A DNA stretch of 64,000 bases from an uncultured Mediterraneibacter sp. (GTDB taxonomy: Bacteria; Bacillota; Clostridia; Lachnospirales; Lachnospiraceae): positions 124,001-188,000 of the forward strand of contig NZ_CALWFZ010000002.1 of the NCBI RefSeq assembly GCF_944377805.1, read 5' to 3'. The position numbers and the translations under genes were made by a program. The notes beneath the pieces were generated by a model that did no database searches, was not told the DNA's origin, and saw only the letters and a list, made by a program, of their open reading frames with translations. This document shows, piece after piece, positions 8,362 through 16,592 of the stretch (position 1 is its first letter; each line of letters begins with the position of its first letter).

Positions 8362-9144
8362 ATGATGGTGAACAAGGTTGAACTGTGCGGAGTCAATACG
8401 TCGAAACTTCCACTCCTGAAAGAGGAGGAAAAAGCGGAACTGTTCGAGCGTATTAAAGCGGGGGATGAAAAGGCACGGGAAACATATATCAAGGGGAATT
8501 TAAGACTGGTGCTCAGTGTGATCAAGCGATTCGAGGGGAGCAACGAGAATGCGGATGATCTTTTTCAGATCGGCTGCGTGGGACTGATGAAAGCGGTGGA
8601 TCATTTTGACCCGTCCAGGATGGTCAAATTTTCTACTTACGCGGTGCCGATGATCATAGGAGAAATCCGCAGATACTTAAGAGATAACAGCCCGATCAGG
8701 GTCAGCAGATCTCTGCGCGATACAGCATATAAGGCGATCTACGCAAGAGAAGGATATATCCGGCAGCATATGAAAGAACCTACCGTACAGGAGATTGCAG
8801 ATGAGATCGGAATTGCCAAGGAGGATGTAGTCTTTGCTCTGGACGCCATACAAAGCCCCATGAGCTTACAGGAGCCGGTATATAGTGACGGAGGAGATAC
8901 GCTGTATGTGATGGATCAGGTAAGCGACAAGAAGAACAAAGAAGAAAACTGGGTCGAGGAGCTGTCTTTAGAGGCGGCGATGGAGCGTCTTAACGAGAGG
9001 GAGCGCTATATCATTACTCTGCGATTTTTCGAGGGAAAGACACAGATGGAAGTGGCGGATCAGATCAATATTTCCCAGGCACAGGTCAGCCGGCTGGAGA
9101 AAAATGCGCTTAAGACGATGCGAAAGTATCTTCTGGGAGAATAG
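8362..9144 (+). CDS. sigG: RNA polymerase sporulation sigma factor SigG
   Basis: A sigma-70 family protein of 260 residues. The N-terminal signature NKVELCGVNTSKLPLL is diagnostic of the forespore factor SigG. Region 2 contains NLRLVLSVIKRF, DDLFQIGCVGLMKAVDHFD and FSTYAVPMIIGEIRRYLRD; region 3 PTVQEIADEIG; region 4 ends in the helix-turn-helix TQMEVADQINISQAQVSRLE. SigG drives late forespore genes. The frame is open from an ATG at 8341, but AGGAGG at 8347-8352 lies inside that extension and is ideally placed (9 bases) for the ATG at 8362. Unlike in Bacillus, no spoIIGA or sigE lies beside it. A CATTCTA box at 8326-8332 resembles a SigG-type -10, but no well-spaced -35 is evident. Confidence 0.92.
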   Translation: MMVNKVELCGVNTSKLPLLKEEEKAELFERIKAGDEKARETYIKGNLRLVLSVIKRFEGSNENADDLFQIGCVGLMKAVDHFDPSRMVKFSTYAVPMIIGEIRRYLRDNSPIRVSRSLRDTAYKAIYAREGYIRQHMKEPTVQEIADEIGIAKEDVVFALDAIQSPMSLQEPVYSDGGDTLYVMDQVSDKKNKEENWVEELSLEAAMERLNERERYIITLRFFEGKTQMEVADQINISQAQVSRLEKNALKTMRKYLLGE

Positions 9145-9220
9145 AGAGAAAAAGAATTGAAATTTCTGTGACTTCATACTATCATATAAAAAGATCATGC
9201 AGGAGAGGATGAAGGAAGTC

Positions 9221-9895
9221 ATGTATAAGGCGTGTGTATTTGATCTGGACGGAACATTAACAGACACATTGGATTCTCTGAGTTATTCAGTAAATGAGAC
9301 GATGAAAGAGGCAGGGCTTTCTCCGATTACAAGGGAGCAGTGCCGGGAATTTGTCGGAAATGGGGCTAAGGTGCTGATTGAGAAGGCGCTTCGGGCTTCC
9401 GGAGACGATCAGCTGTCTCATTTTGACCGGGCATTCCGGGCATATCAGCAGATTTTTGACGAAAATTGTATGTACCATGTCAGGCCATATCCGGGAATTA
9501 CAGAGATGCTCTCAGAGCTGAAAAAGCAGGGGATGAAGCTGGGAGTTCTCTCCAACAAACCGGATCGCCAGGCGGTACATGTAGTGGAGGATGTATTTGG
9601 CGAGCATGTCTTTGATTATGTGCAGGGACAGAAAGAAGGGATTCCCCGAAAACCGGATCCGGCGGCACTTCTGTCCATTGGAGAGCATTTTGGCGTCCTT
9701 CCCTCAGAGATACTCTATGTGGGAGATTCCGAGGTGGACGCGGAGACGGGGAAGGCGGCACACATCGATACGATCCTTGTGTCCTGGGGATTCCGCACGC
9801 GCCGGGAACTTAAGGCAGCAGGCGCGGAGAAACTGGCAGATACGACAGAAGAGATCCTGGAGATCATCAGAAACAGGAGGAATGAACATGAGTGA
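9221..9895 (+). CDS. HAD-superfamily phosphatase, phosphoglycolate-phosphatase-like
   Basis: About 224 residues with the HAD motifs: FDLDGTLTDT (motif I, nucleophile Asp), VLSNKP (motif II), the Lys in PRKPDP (motif III) and YVGDSEVDAETG (motif IV). The helical cap after motif I is of the Gph/PGMB type. The likely role is dephosphorylation of phosphoglycolate or a related sugar phosphate. AGGAGAGG at 9201-9208 best serves the ATG at 9221 (MYKACVFDLDG) rather than the in-frame ATGs at 9197 and 9209. It overlaps the following small gene by 8 bases. Confidence 0.85.
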   Translation: MYKACVFDLDGTLTDTLDSLSYSVNETMKEAGLSPITREQCREFVGNGAKVLIEKALRASGDDQLSHFDRAFRAYQQIFDENCMYHVRPYPGITEMLSELKKQGMKLGVLSNKPDRQAVHVVEDVFGEHVFDYVQGQKEGIPRKPDPAALLSIGEHFGVLPSEILYVGDSEVDAETGKAAHIDTILVSWGFRTRRELKAAGAEKLADTTEEILEIIRNRRNEHE

Positions 9896-10151
9896 ATACA
9901 GTGAAGAATGTCTGAAAATATTTTTAAGAGATCAGAAGAAGCTGTTTGACGAGCCCGTTGCTCAGAACCTTGAGGAGGCGGAGGCTTTTCTGGAGGACTG
10001 TATGGCGGTGGTCGTCGATTCTCTGGATGAAGTAAGAGAGTATTTTGAAGAGGAAGGCGTGGATGTGGACGGCCTTGAGCCGGATGAACTGGAGGAGGCG
10101 TCGGAAGTATTTGCTCTTCCCGACGGAAAGTATCTCATTGTAGAAGGATAG
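9888..10151 (+). CDS. Small acidic hypothetical protein
   Basis: An 87-residue acidic protein (MSEYSEECLKIFLRDQKK...), rich in Glu and Asp, with no signal peptide and no membrane segment. AGGAGG at 9875-9880 is 7 bases from the ATG at 9888; the ATG at 9882 is only one base from it. Close homologues occur in Lachnospiraceae, where the label glyoxalase is sometimes given, but I see no glyoxalase motif and make no functional call. It overlaps the end of the HAD gene and is followed by a terminator. Confidence 0.7.
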   Translation: MSEYSEECLKIFLRDQKKLFDEPVAQNLEEAEAFLEDCMAVVVDSLDEVREYFEEEGVDVDGLEPDELEEASEVFALPDGKYLIVEG

Positions 10152-10182
10152 CGCCGACGTATACAGACAAATAGAATGCCAG

Positions 10183-10212
10183 AAGCCGCAGATTATTCGA
10201 CTGCGGCTTTTT
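10183..10212 (+). terminator. Rho-independent terminator
   Basis: A nine-base stem AAGCCGCAG/CTGCGGCTT (10183-10191 with 10201-10209) is followed by a short T run. It ends the HAD plus small-protein transcript and overlaps the last codons of the opposing gene. Confidence 0.85.
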
Positions 10213-10627
10213 CGACGGCATCTCTGATGGCGTCCAATATGATCTGTGATGTGTAAGGCGTATCTTCCGGCAGAGCAATATCATCGAGGGTCTGAGAGTC
10301 ATAGATCTGTTCGGCAATGTCCTCGATGGCGGGCTGGATAAGCGGATACATGGCTGTCACTGTCTCATCCAGATTGGAAAAGCGTATCGAAGTGATATGT
10401 GTTTCATCCACTGCCACTTCCACTTCCAGGTTTGTGTTGTTCAGTGTGAGAGAGGAAGTGTAGATCCCCGGAGTGTACTGTCTGGAAGCATCTGCCCCGG
10501 AACTGTCTGCTTCCGGACGGAACATAATAAACAGGAGAAGGATCAGAATGATTCCCAGTGCGGCAAAGATGGCGGTATATATGATCTCCTTCATATGCAG
10601 GACTATGATTTTCGTTCTGGAACCCAT
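10193..10627 (-). CDS. Single-pass membrane protein with a degenerate FMN_bind-like domain
   Basis: A 144-residue protein with one N-terminal transmembrane helix (IIYTAIFAALGIILILLLFI, about residues 14-33) and an extracellular part resembling the FMN_bind domain: YTPGIYTSSLTL, LEVEVAVDETHITSIRFSN and TPYTSQIILDAIRDAVEKA. In flavinylated relatives an SGAT motif precedes the YTS element, and its Thr carries FMN; here the position reads EDTP, so covalent flavin attachment looks lost. GGGAGG lies 7 bases before the ATG at 10627; an in-frame TTG at 10642 has no ribosome binding site. Function unknown. Confidence 0.65.
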   Translation of the reverse strand: MGSRTKIIVLHMKEIIYTAIFAALGIILILLLFIMFRPEADSSGADASRQYTPGIYTSSLTLNNTNLEVEVAVDETHITSIRFSNLDETVTAMYPLIQPAIEDIAEQIYDSQTLDDIALPEDTPYTSQIILDAIRDAVEKAAVE

Positions 10628-10725
10628 AGAGTTACCTCCCAATTGATTTGGCTGCCGGTATTCACGGCGGTCCGCTTTTTTATAAGTGTATGACTGAAAA
10701 AGGGAAAATATTCATGGCTTTAGGC

Positions 10726-10754
10726 GTGACAAAACGGTATTGATACTGTAAAAT
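10726..10754 (+). promoter_or_regulatory. Sigma-A type promoter for pth-mfd
   Basis: GTGACA at 10726-10731 and TAAAAT at 10749-10754 are separated by 17 bases, ending 40 bases before the pth start. Confidence 0.75.
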
Positions 10755-10794
10755 AGCTTTGCGGTTATGACAGCAGTCAGGAGGATGAAATAAA

Positions 10795-11376
10795 ATGTTT
10801 ATAATAGCAGGACTGGGAAATCCGGACCGACAGTATGAAGGAACCCGTCATAATGCCGGATTTGAGGTGATAGACAGAATTGCCGGGAAATACAATATAG
10901 CAGTGAACACAAAAAAGCACAGAGCTTTGACTGGCAGTGGAATCATCGGAGGCGAAAAGGTGATCCTGGCAAAACCTCAGACATATATGAATTTAAGCGG
11001 CGAGAGCATCCGCAGTCTGATCGATTACTATAAAATCGATGAGGAACACGAACTGCTGGTGATCTATGACGATATTAACCTGGCTCCGGGGCAGCTGCGC
11101 ATCAGAGAAAAGGGCAGCGCCGGCGGACACAACGGGATCAAAAATATCATCGCCCATCTGGGGACGCAGGTATTTCCCAGAATACGGGTAGGAGTGGGAG
11201 AAAAACCGCCGGGATATGATCTGGCGGACTATGTGCTCGGGCATTTTTCCAAAGCGGAAAAAGAAAGAATGGAAGAAGGGTACGGCTATGCGGTGGATGC
11301 CGCAGGTCTGATCGTATCCGGACGGATTGGGGATGCCATGAGCGAGTATAACCGGAAGAAGCGGGAAGAATCATAA
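10795..11376 (+). CDS. pth: Peptidyl-tRNA hydrolase
   Basis: A 193-residue Pth of normal length. It hydrolyses peptidyl-tRNA released from stalled ribosomes. The family motifs are clear: GLGNPDRQYEGTRHNAGF, with the catalytic His in RHNAGF at about residue 20, KPQTYMNLSGES, VIYDDINLAPGQLRIR and the GGHNGIKNI segment. A GGAGG ribosome binding site precedes the ATG. It lies 31 bases before mfd, the usual Firmicutes arrangement, so the two are probably one operon. Confidence 0.97.
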   Translation: MFIIAGLGNPDRQYEGTRHNAGFEVIDRIAGKYNIAVNTKKHRALTGSGIIGGEKVILAKPQTYMNLSGESIRSLIDYYKIDEEHELLVIYDDINLAPGQLRIREKGSAGGHNGIKNIIAHLGTQVFPRIRVGVGEKPPGYDLADYVLGHFSKAEKERMEEGYGYAVDAAGLIVSGRIGDAMSEYNRKKREES

Positions 11377-11407
11377 TCTGCCGGACGATTAAAGAAAGGA
11401 CATTTTT

Positions 11408-14400
11408 ATGAAAGCTTTACTGGCTCCGCTTGCGGAATTGGCGGATTATCAGGAAATATTTAGAGACAGGCAAAAGGACAGGGGGATCATTCAGATAGCC
11501 GGCTGTGTGAATTCCCAGAAAACACATCTGATGTATGCGCTTGGCGATGGCTATGAGTACAGAGTCATCGTTTTTTCCAGTGAGGAAAAAGCGAAAAAGG
11601 CTTATGAAGAGTACCGGATCTTCACAGAGAATGTATATCTTTATCCCGCCAGGGATCTGCTGTTTTACTATGCGGATATTAAGGGAAACCTGCTCACGAA
11701 CAGGCGGATGGAAGTACTTCGGGCTCTGATCGAAAAGGATGGAGCAGATCCGGTCACGGTGATCACAACAATGGACGCTTTTCTTGACGGCCTGGCTTCC
11801 CCGCAGGAGATCAGAGATGAGAGAATTCTTCTGTCAGTCGGAGACGTGCTCGATCTGACAGAACTGGAATCAAGACTGTCTGAAATGGGATATGAGCGGG
11901 AGAGTCAGATCGAGGGTCCGGGCCAGTTTGCCGTCCGGGGCGGCATTATTGATATTTTTCCGCTGACCGAGGAACTTCCGGTGCGTATCGAACTGTGGGG
12001 AGATGAGATCGACTCGATCCGAAGCTTTGATGTGGAAAGCCAGAGATCTGTGGAAAACCGAAGTACAGTGGCAATATATCCGGCGTCGGAAAACTGGCGG
12101 AAAAACATGGAGATTGTTTCTTTTCTGTCGTATTTTCCAATCGAGAAAAGTATACTGTTTCTCGATGAGCCGAAACGTCTGCAGGAGATGTCGGAAGAGA
12201 CAGAACAGGAATATTTTCACAGCAGGGAGAACAGAGAAGAGACAGGCAGGACAGAGGAGAGGGAGTGTCTGACCGTGTATCAGACGCAGGAGATTATTGG
12301 AGAGATGAACCGGTATTGCGGGATCGGTACTACAACTTTAGAGTCAAAATGCGGCCTGTTTCATGCAAGAAAAGTATACAGTATCCAGACAAAGGGCGTA
12401 AACCCGTACAACAACAGTTTTGAATTGCTTACCCGCGATCTGAAGCGGTTAAAAAGAAACGGGTATCGTGTCGTATTGCTGTCCGGTTCCCGAACCAGAG
12501 CGAAACGCCTGGCAGAGGATCTGCGGGACTATGATCTGAGCAGTTTCTACAGTGACGACGCAGAACGTGAAGTGAAACCGGGAGAGATCATGGTATGCTG
12601 CGGTTACGCATCAGAAGGTTATGAGTACCCGATGCTGAAATTCATGGTGATCTCGGAGGCCGATATATTTGGAAGAAGAAAAAAGAAGAAACGCCGCAGA
12701 AGATATGAGGGACAGAAGATTCAGGATTTTGCGGAGCTCAAGCCGGGAGACTATGTTGTCCATGAGAATCACGGTATCGGCATATATGAAGGGATTGAAA
12801 AGATCGAGATAGAAAAGGTCGTCAAAGACTATATGAAGATCTCCTATGCGGACAGCGGTGCGCTTTATATTCCTGTGGCGCAGATGGATCTGATTCAGAA
12901 ATACGCCGGAGCTGACGCGAAAAAGCCGAAACTGAACAAGCTTGGAACTCTCCAATGGGGAAAAACGAAGTCTCAGGTTAAAAAGGCAGTCCGCGCCGTG
13001 GCGGAAGACCTGGTGGAACTCTACGCCGCAAGGCAGCAGTCGGAAGGCTTCGTATATGGTCCCGATACTGTCTGGCAGAAAGAATTTGAGGAGATGTTTC
13101 CCTTTGAGGAGACGGAGGACCAGATTCAGGCGATTGAAGATACGAAACACGATATGGAGAGCACAAAGATCATGGATCGCCTCATCTGCGGGGATGTGGG
13201 GTACGGCAAAACCGAGATTGCTATTCGCGCCGCGTTTAAGGCGGTTCAGGAGGGAAAGCAGGTAGTTTATCTTGTCCCGACTACAATTCTGGCCCAGCAG
13301 CACTATAATACGTTCGTACAGCGCTTGAAAGATTTTCCGGTGCGTATTGACCTTCTGTGTCGTTTCCGGTCTTCCGGCCAGCAGAAAAAAACGGCGGAAG
13401 ACCTGAAAAAAGGTCTGGTTGATATTGTGATAGGCACCCACAGGGTACTGTCCAAAGATGTAAGTTTTAAAGATCTGGGGCTTTTGATCATAGACGAAGA
13501 GCAGCGGTTCGGAGTTGCCCACAAAGAAAAGATAAAGAAGCTGAGAGAAAACGTGGATGTCCTTACGCTGACGGCAACTCCTATTCCGCGTACACTTCAT
13601 ATGAGCCTTATCGGAATCCGGGATATGAGTGTGCTGGAGGAGGCCCCTCAGGATCGAATGCCGATTCAGACGTATGTTATGGAGTATGGCGACGAGGTAG
13701 TGCGGGAGGCCATTGAGAGAGAACTTTCCCGCGGAGGACAGGTGTACTATGTGTACAACCGTGTCAATGACATTGCGGACGTAGCAGGGAAACTTCAGAG
13801 ACTCCTTCCGGATGCGAACATCTCTTTTGCCCACGGGCAGATGAGGGAGCGGGAACTGGAAGACATTATGTATGACTTTATCAATGGAGATATCGATGTG
13901 CTCGTATCAACGACAATCATAGAGACGGGGCTGGACATCCCGAACGCAAACACTATGATTATACAGGACGCCGACCGTTTCGGGCTGTCGCAGCTGTACC
14001 AGCTCAGAGGAAGAGTCGGACGCTCCAGCCGTATGGCCTACGCATTCCTTTTATATCGGCGCGACAAACTTCTCAAGGAAGTGGCGGAAAAGAGACTGTC
14101 CGCGATAAGAGAGTTTACAGACCTGGGCTCCGGTATTAAGATCGCCATGCGGGATCTTGAGATCCGTGGAGCGGGCAATCTTCTGGGAGAAGCTCAGAGC
14201 GGGCATATGGAATCCGTCGGCTATGATCTCTACTGCAAGATGCTAAATGAGGCAGTCCGCCAGCTCAAAGGCGGGGGACAAGAGGAAATATTCCAGACGG
14301 TGATCGATCTGAATACAGATGCTTATATTCCGGAGTCATACATTCGGAACGAATATCAGAAACTGGATATTTATAAGCGAATCGCAGCGATTGAAAGCGA

Positions 14401-14758
14401 AGAGGATCTGGACGATATGACGGAGGAACTGATTGACCGTTTCGGAGACATCCCCGGAAAAGTACAGCAGCTTCTTAACATAGCGGCGTTAAAAAGCCTT
14501 GCTCACTCGGCCTATGTGACTGCCGTGGAACAGAAAGGAGAGGCGCTTCAGTTTACGATGTACGAGCGGGCGAAGATCGATCCGTCGAAAATTCCGGCAC
14601 TTCTTGAGTCCTACAGAAAAGAGCTTGTGTTCAGGACAGAAGAGCCGCCCTATTTTCTGTATCAGAAGCGGGGGAAAAAGGGACGGGAGACAGGAGAGCG
14701 TCTTCTGGAGACGGTAAAACACGTTCTGGAGGACATCAAAGGACTGTCAGTTTCATGA
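11408..14758 (+). CDS. mfd: Transcription-repair coupling factor Mfd
   Basis: A 1116-residue Mfd. It displaces RNA polymerase stalled at DNA damage and recruits UvrA. The N-terminal UvrB-like domain covers about residues 1-330. The RNA-polymerase-interacting (CarD-like) domain begins LKPGDYVVHENHGIGIYEGI at about 445. The SF2 translocase has Walker A GDVGYGKTE near 595, DEEQ near 695, LTATPIPRTLHMS, and the TRG motif region ending RGRVGRSSRMAYAFL. A C-terminal TRCF domain closes the protein. It follows pth in the same orientation. No terminator follows; the next gene has its own promoter. Confidence 0.97.
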   Translation: MKALLAPLAELADYQEIFRDRQKDRGIIQIAGCVNSQKTHLMYALGDGYEYRVIVFSSEEKAKKAYEEYRIFTENVYLYPARDLLFYYADIKGNLLTNRRMEVLRALIEKDGADPVTVITTMDAFLDGLASPQEIRDERILLSVGDVLDLTELESRLSEMGYERESQIEGPGQFAVRGGIIDIFPLTEELPVRIELWGDEIDSIRSFDVESQRSVENRSTVAIYPASENWRKNMEIVSFLSYFPIEKSILFLDEPKRLQEMSEETEQEYFHSRENREETGRTEERECLTVYQTQEIIGEMNRYCGIGTTTLESKCGLFHARKVYSIQTKGVNPYNNSFELLTRDLKRLKRNGYRVVLLSGSRTRAKRLAEDLRDYDLSSFYSDDAEREVKPGEIMVCCGYASEGYEYPMLKFMVISEADIFGRRKKKKRRRRYEGQKIQDFAELKPGDYVVHENHGIGIYEGIEKIEIEKVVKDYMKISYADSGALYIPVAQMDLIQKYAGADAKKPKLNKLGTLQWGKTKSQVKKAVRAVAEDLVELYAARQQSEGFVYGPDTVWQKEFEEMFPFEETEDQIQAIEDTKHDMESTKIMDRLICGDVGYGKTEIAIRAAFKAVQEGKQVVYLVPTTILAQQHYNTFVQRLKDFPVRIDLLCRFRSSGQQKKTAEDLKKGLVDIVIGTHRVLSKDVSFKDLGLLIIDEEQRFGVAHKEKIKKLRENVDVLTLTATPIPRTLHMSLIGIRDMSVLEEAPQDRMPIQTYVMEYGDEVVREAIERELSRGGQVYYVYNRVNDIADVAGKLQRLLPDANISFAHGQMRERELEDIMYDFINGDIDVLVSTTIIETGLDIPNANTMIIQDADRFGLSQLYQLRGRVGRSSRMAYAFLLYRRDKLLKEVAEKRLSAIREFTDLGSGIKIAMRDLEIRGAGNLLGEAQSGHMESVGYDLYCKMLNEAVRQLKGGGQEEIFQTVIDLNTDAYIPESYIRNEYQKLDIYKRIAAIESEEDLDDMTEELIDRFGDIPGKVQQLLNIAALKSLAHSAYVTAVEQKGEALQFTMYERAKIDPSKIPALLESYRKELVFRTEEPPYFLYQKRGKKGRETGERLLETVKHVLEDIKGLSVS

Positions 14759-14776
14759 TTTATTTGTGAATGATAC

Positions 14777-14805
14777 TTGTTACTTCCGTAAAAACACGGT
14801 ATAAT
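14777..14805 (+). promoter_or_regulatory. Promoter for the foldase lipoprotein gene
   Basis: TTGTTA at 14777-14782 and a perfect TATAAT at 14800-14805 with a 17-base spacer, 33 bases before the start codon. Confidence 0.75.
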
Positions 14806-14838
14806 GTATCAGTATAGCGTTAAAAAGAGGAGGCTGTT

Positions 14839-16005
14839 ATGTTACGATTTAGAAGAAAGGCTGTAGTTCTGACAGCGGCAGGGATACTCTCTGCTATGGC
14901 AGTGACAGGCTGCAGCGGATCGATTGATACAGATGCGGTAGTGGCGACTGTGGGAGATGAGGAGATCACTCTTGGCGTTGCCAACTTCTACGCAAGGATG
15001 ACCCAGGGCCAGTATGAAACCTACTATGCCGGAATGATGGGGATGACCGGAGAGGATATGTGGACACAGGAGGTCGAAGAGGATACTACTTATGAGCAGT
15101 CTGTGAAAGACAGTACGATGGAAGGGCTCCAGAATATGTATCTCATGGCGCAGCATGCGGAAGAGTATGAAGTGACCCTGACTGAGGAAGAAAAGGACGC
15201 GATTGCGGAAGCGGCAAAGCAGTTTGACGAGGCAAACAGTGATGAGGCGAAAGAAGCAGTATCCGGCTATAGGAAAGACATAGAGAAGTATCTGGAGCTT
15301 GTCACGATTCAGTCCAAGATGCAGCCTAAGATGCAGGAGGGTGTTGACGAGGAAGTCTCTGATGAGGAAGCGGCACAGAAGGCTATGATGTATGTGTATT
15401 TCTCCTTTACTTCTACGGATGAGTCAGGAAACTCTACTGAACTGACAGAGGAGGAGCAGGAGAGCTTAAGAACGAACGCCCAGAGTCTTGCCGATCGTGT
15501 AGCTGCCGGGGAGGACATCTCAACTGTAGCGGAGGAACTGGGGCAGACAGCCTATGACCTTACATTTGATTCTGAGAGTACAAGCCCGAGCGAGGAACTG
15601 ATCGCGGCTGTAGACGCATTTGAAACAGAGGGAGAAGTCACCGATCCGATCGAGACTGACGGCGGTATCTATGTGGGACAGCTTACAAGCCTGCTGGATC
15701 GTGAAGCCACAGACCAGGAGAAGACGAATATTGTGGATGAGCGCAGACAGGAGCAGTATGACTCTCTTCTGGAAGAGTGGAGAGACGCCACAGAGATCAC
15801 GGTAAATGAAAAAGTGTGGAAAAAGGTTGATTTTGAGGACGTGGGAGTGACCATTATCACTTCTGAGACTGAGGAGTCCACAGACGACGCAGCAGCTGAT
15901 GACAGCCAAACAGAGGGAGGCACAGCCGGGGAAGGCGCGGCGGACGGTACGTCCACTGATACGGGCGCTTCAGACGGAGAAGCGTCAGATACGGCAGCCC
16001 AATAG
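14839..16005 (+). CDS. Peptidyl-prolyl isomerase/foldase-like lipoprotein (SurA/PrsA family)
   Basis: A 388-residue secreted lipoprotein. The signal peptide ends in the lipobox AVTGC (Cys at about 25). The next part, VVATVGDEEITLGVANFYARM, is the SurA/PrsA N-terminal pattern. A helical chaperone-like region follows (about 60-185), then a weak parvulin-like segment (about 190-300) with EELGQTAYDLTFDSES and DPIETDGGIYVGQL. The last 40 residues are a low-complexity Ala/Asp/Glu/Gly tail. The likely role is folding of exported proteins outside the membrane; the parvulin active site is not clear, so it may be a chaperone without isomerase activity. Confidence 0.8.
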   Translation: MLRFRRKAVVLTAAGILSAMAVTGCSGSIDTDAVVATVGDEEITLGVANFYARMTQGQYETYYAGMMGMTGEDMWTQEVEEDTTYEQSVKDSTMEGLQNMYLMAQHAEEYEVTLTEEEKDAIAEAAKQFDEANSDEAKEAVSGYRKDIEKYLELVTIQSKMQPKMQEGVDEEVSDEEAAQKAMMYVYFSFTSTDESGNSTELTEEEQESLRTNAQSLADRVAAGEDISTVAEELGQTAYDLTFDSESTSPSEELIAAVDAFETEGEVTDPIETDGGIYVGQLTSLLDREATDQEKTNIVDERRQEQYDSLLEEWRDATEITVNEKVWKKVDFEDVGVTIITSETEESTDDAAADDSQTEGGTAGEGAADGTSTDTGASDGEASDTAAQ

Positions 16006-16020
16006 AAAGATGAATAAAGT

Positions 16021-16062
16021 AAAAAAAAGAAGCTGCCCGGTAACTACGGGGCAGCTTCTTTA
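16021..16062. terminator. Bidirectional rho-independent terminator
   Basis: A ten-base stem GAAGCTGCCC/GGGCAGCTTC (16029-16038 with 16049-16058) is preceded by an A run and followed by TTT. It can terminate both the foldase gene and the opposing kinase-like gene. Confidence 0.85.
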
Positions 16063-16065
16063 TGT

Positions 16066-16551
16066 TCAGATGTATTCACATTTCTCAAAATAATGCATTA
16101 GAATATCCGCGCAGTTCTCCACTCCGAGTTCAGAGGTGTCAAGGATCATGTGGTAGTCGTTGACGTCCCCCCATGTTTTCCCGGTATGTTCGTAGTAATA
16201 GGAGGCTCGCTCTTCATCTGTCGTCTCCACTTTTTCCCTGGCCTGATCATATGTCAGATTTTCTTTTTTCATGATTCTGCGGATGCGGTCTTCTTTGTCG
16301 GCGCATACGAAAATGTTGAGGACATTCATCCTGTCTTTGAGAATATCTGAAGCGCAGCGTCCAAGAATGATACAGGGCTTCTCAGCCAGCTTGCGGATCG
16401 CTTCGGCTTCACTCTTATACATGTGATCGTGGAGCTTCTGTTCAATGTATGCCTTGTCGTATACTGGAATATCAAGCTGTTCGGATAGTTCTTTTGCGAT
16501 GACACTTGCACCGGTTCCGAAACGGCGGCTCATTGTGATTACTAATTTCAT
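16066..16551 (-). CDS. Cytidylate kinase-like family protein
   Basis: A 161-residue P-loop protein of the cytidylate-kinase-like family that is widespread in gut Clostridia and distinct from Cmk. The N-terminus (VITMSRRFGTGASVIAKELSE) holds a modified P-loop, RRFGTGAS, without the usual GK-S/T. Downstream are PCIILGRCASDIL, a lid-like RIRRIMKKENLTYDQAREKV and DYHMILDTSELGVENC. It is shorter than the usual ~200 residues. The substrate is unknown and the altered P-loop makes CMP kinase activity doubtful. AGGAG precedes the start. Confidence 0.8.
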   Translation of the reverse strand: MKLVITMSRRFGTGASVIAKELSEQLDIPVYDKAYIEQKLHDHMYKSEAEAIRKLAEKPCIILGRCASDILKDRMNVLNIFVCADKEDRIRRIMKKENLTYDQAREKVETTDEERASYYYEHTGKTWGDVNDYHMILDTSELGVENCADILMHYFEKCEYI

Positions 16552-16592
16552 AAGAACTCCTCCTTTGTAACATAAAAATGTGTTGATTCCTA

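Noticed and set aside
12611-13834. A 407-codon open frame antisense to mfd
   Set aside because: It mirrors the mfd codons, shows no family motif and has no ribosome binding site.
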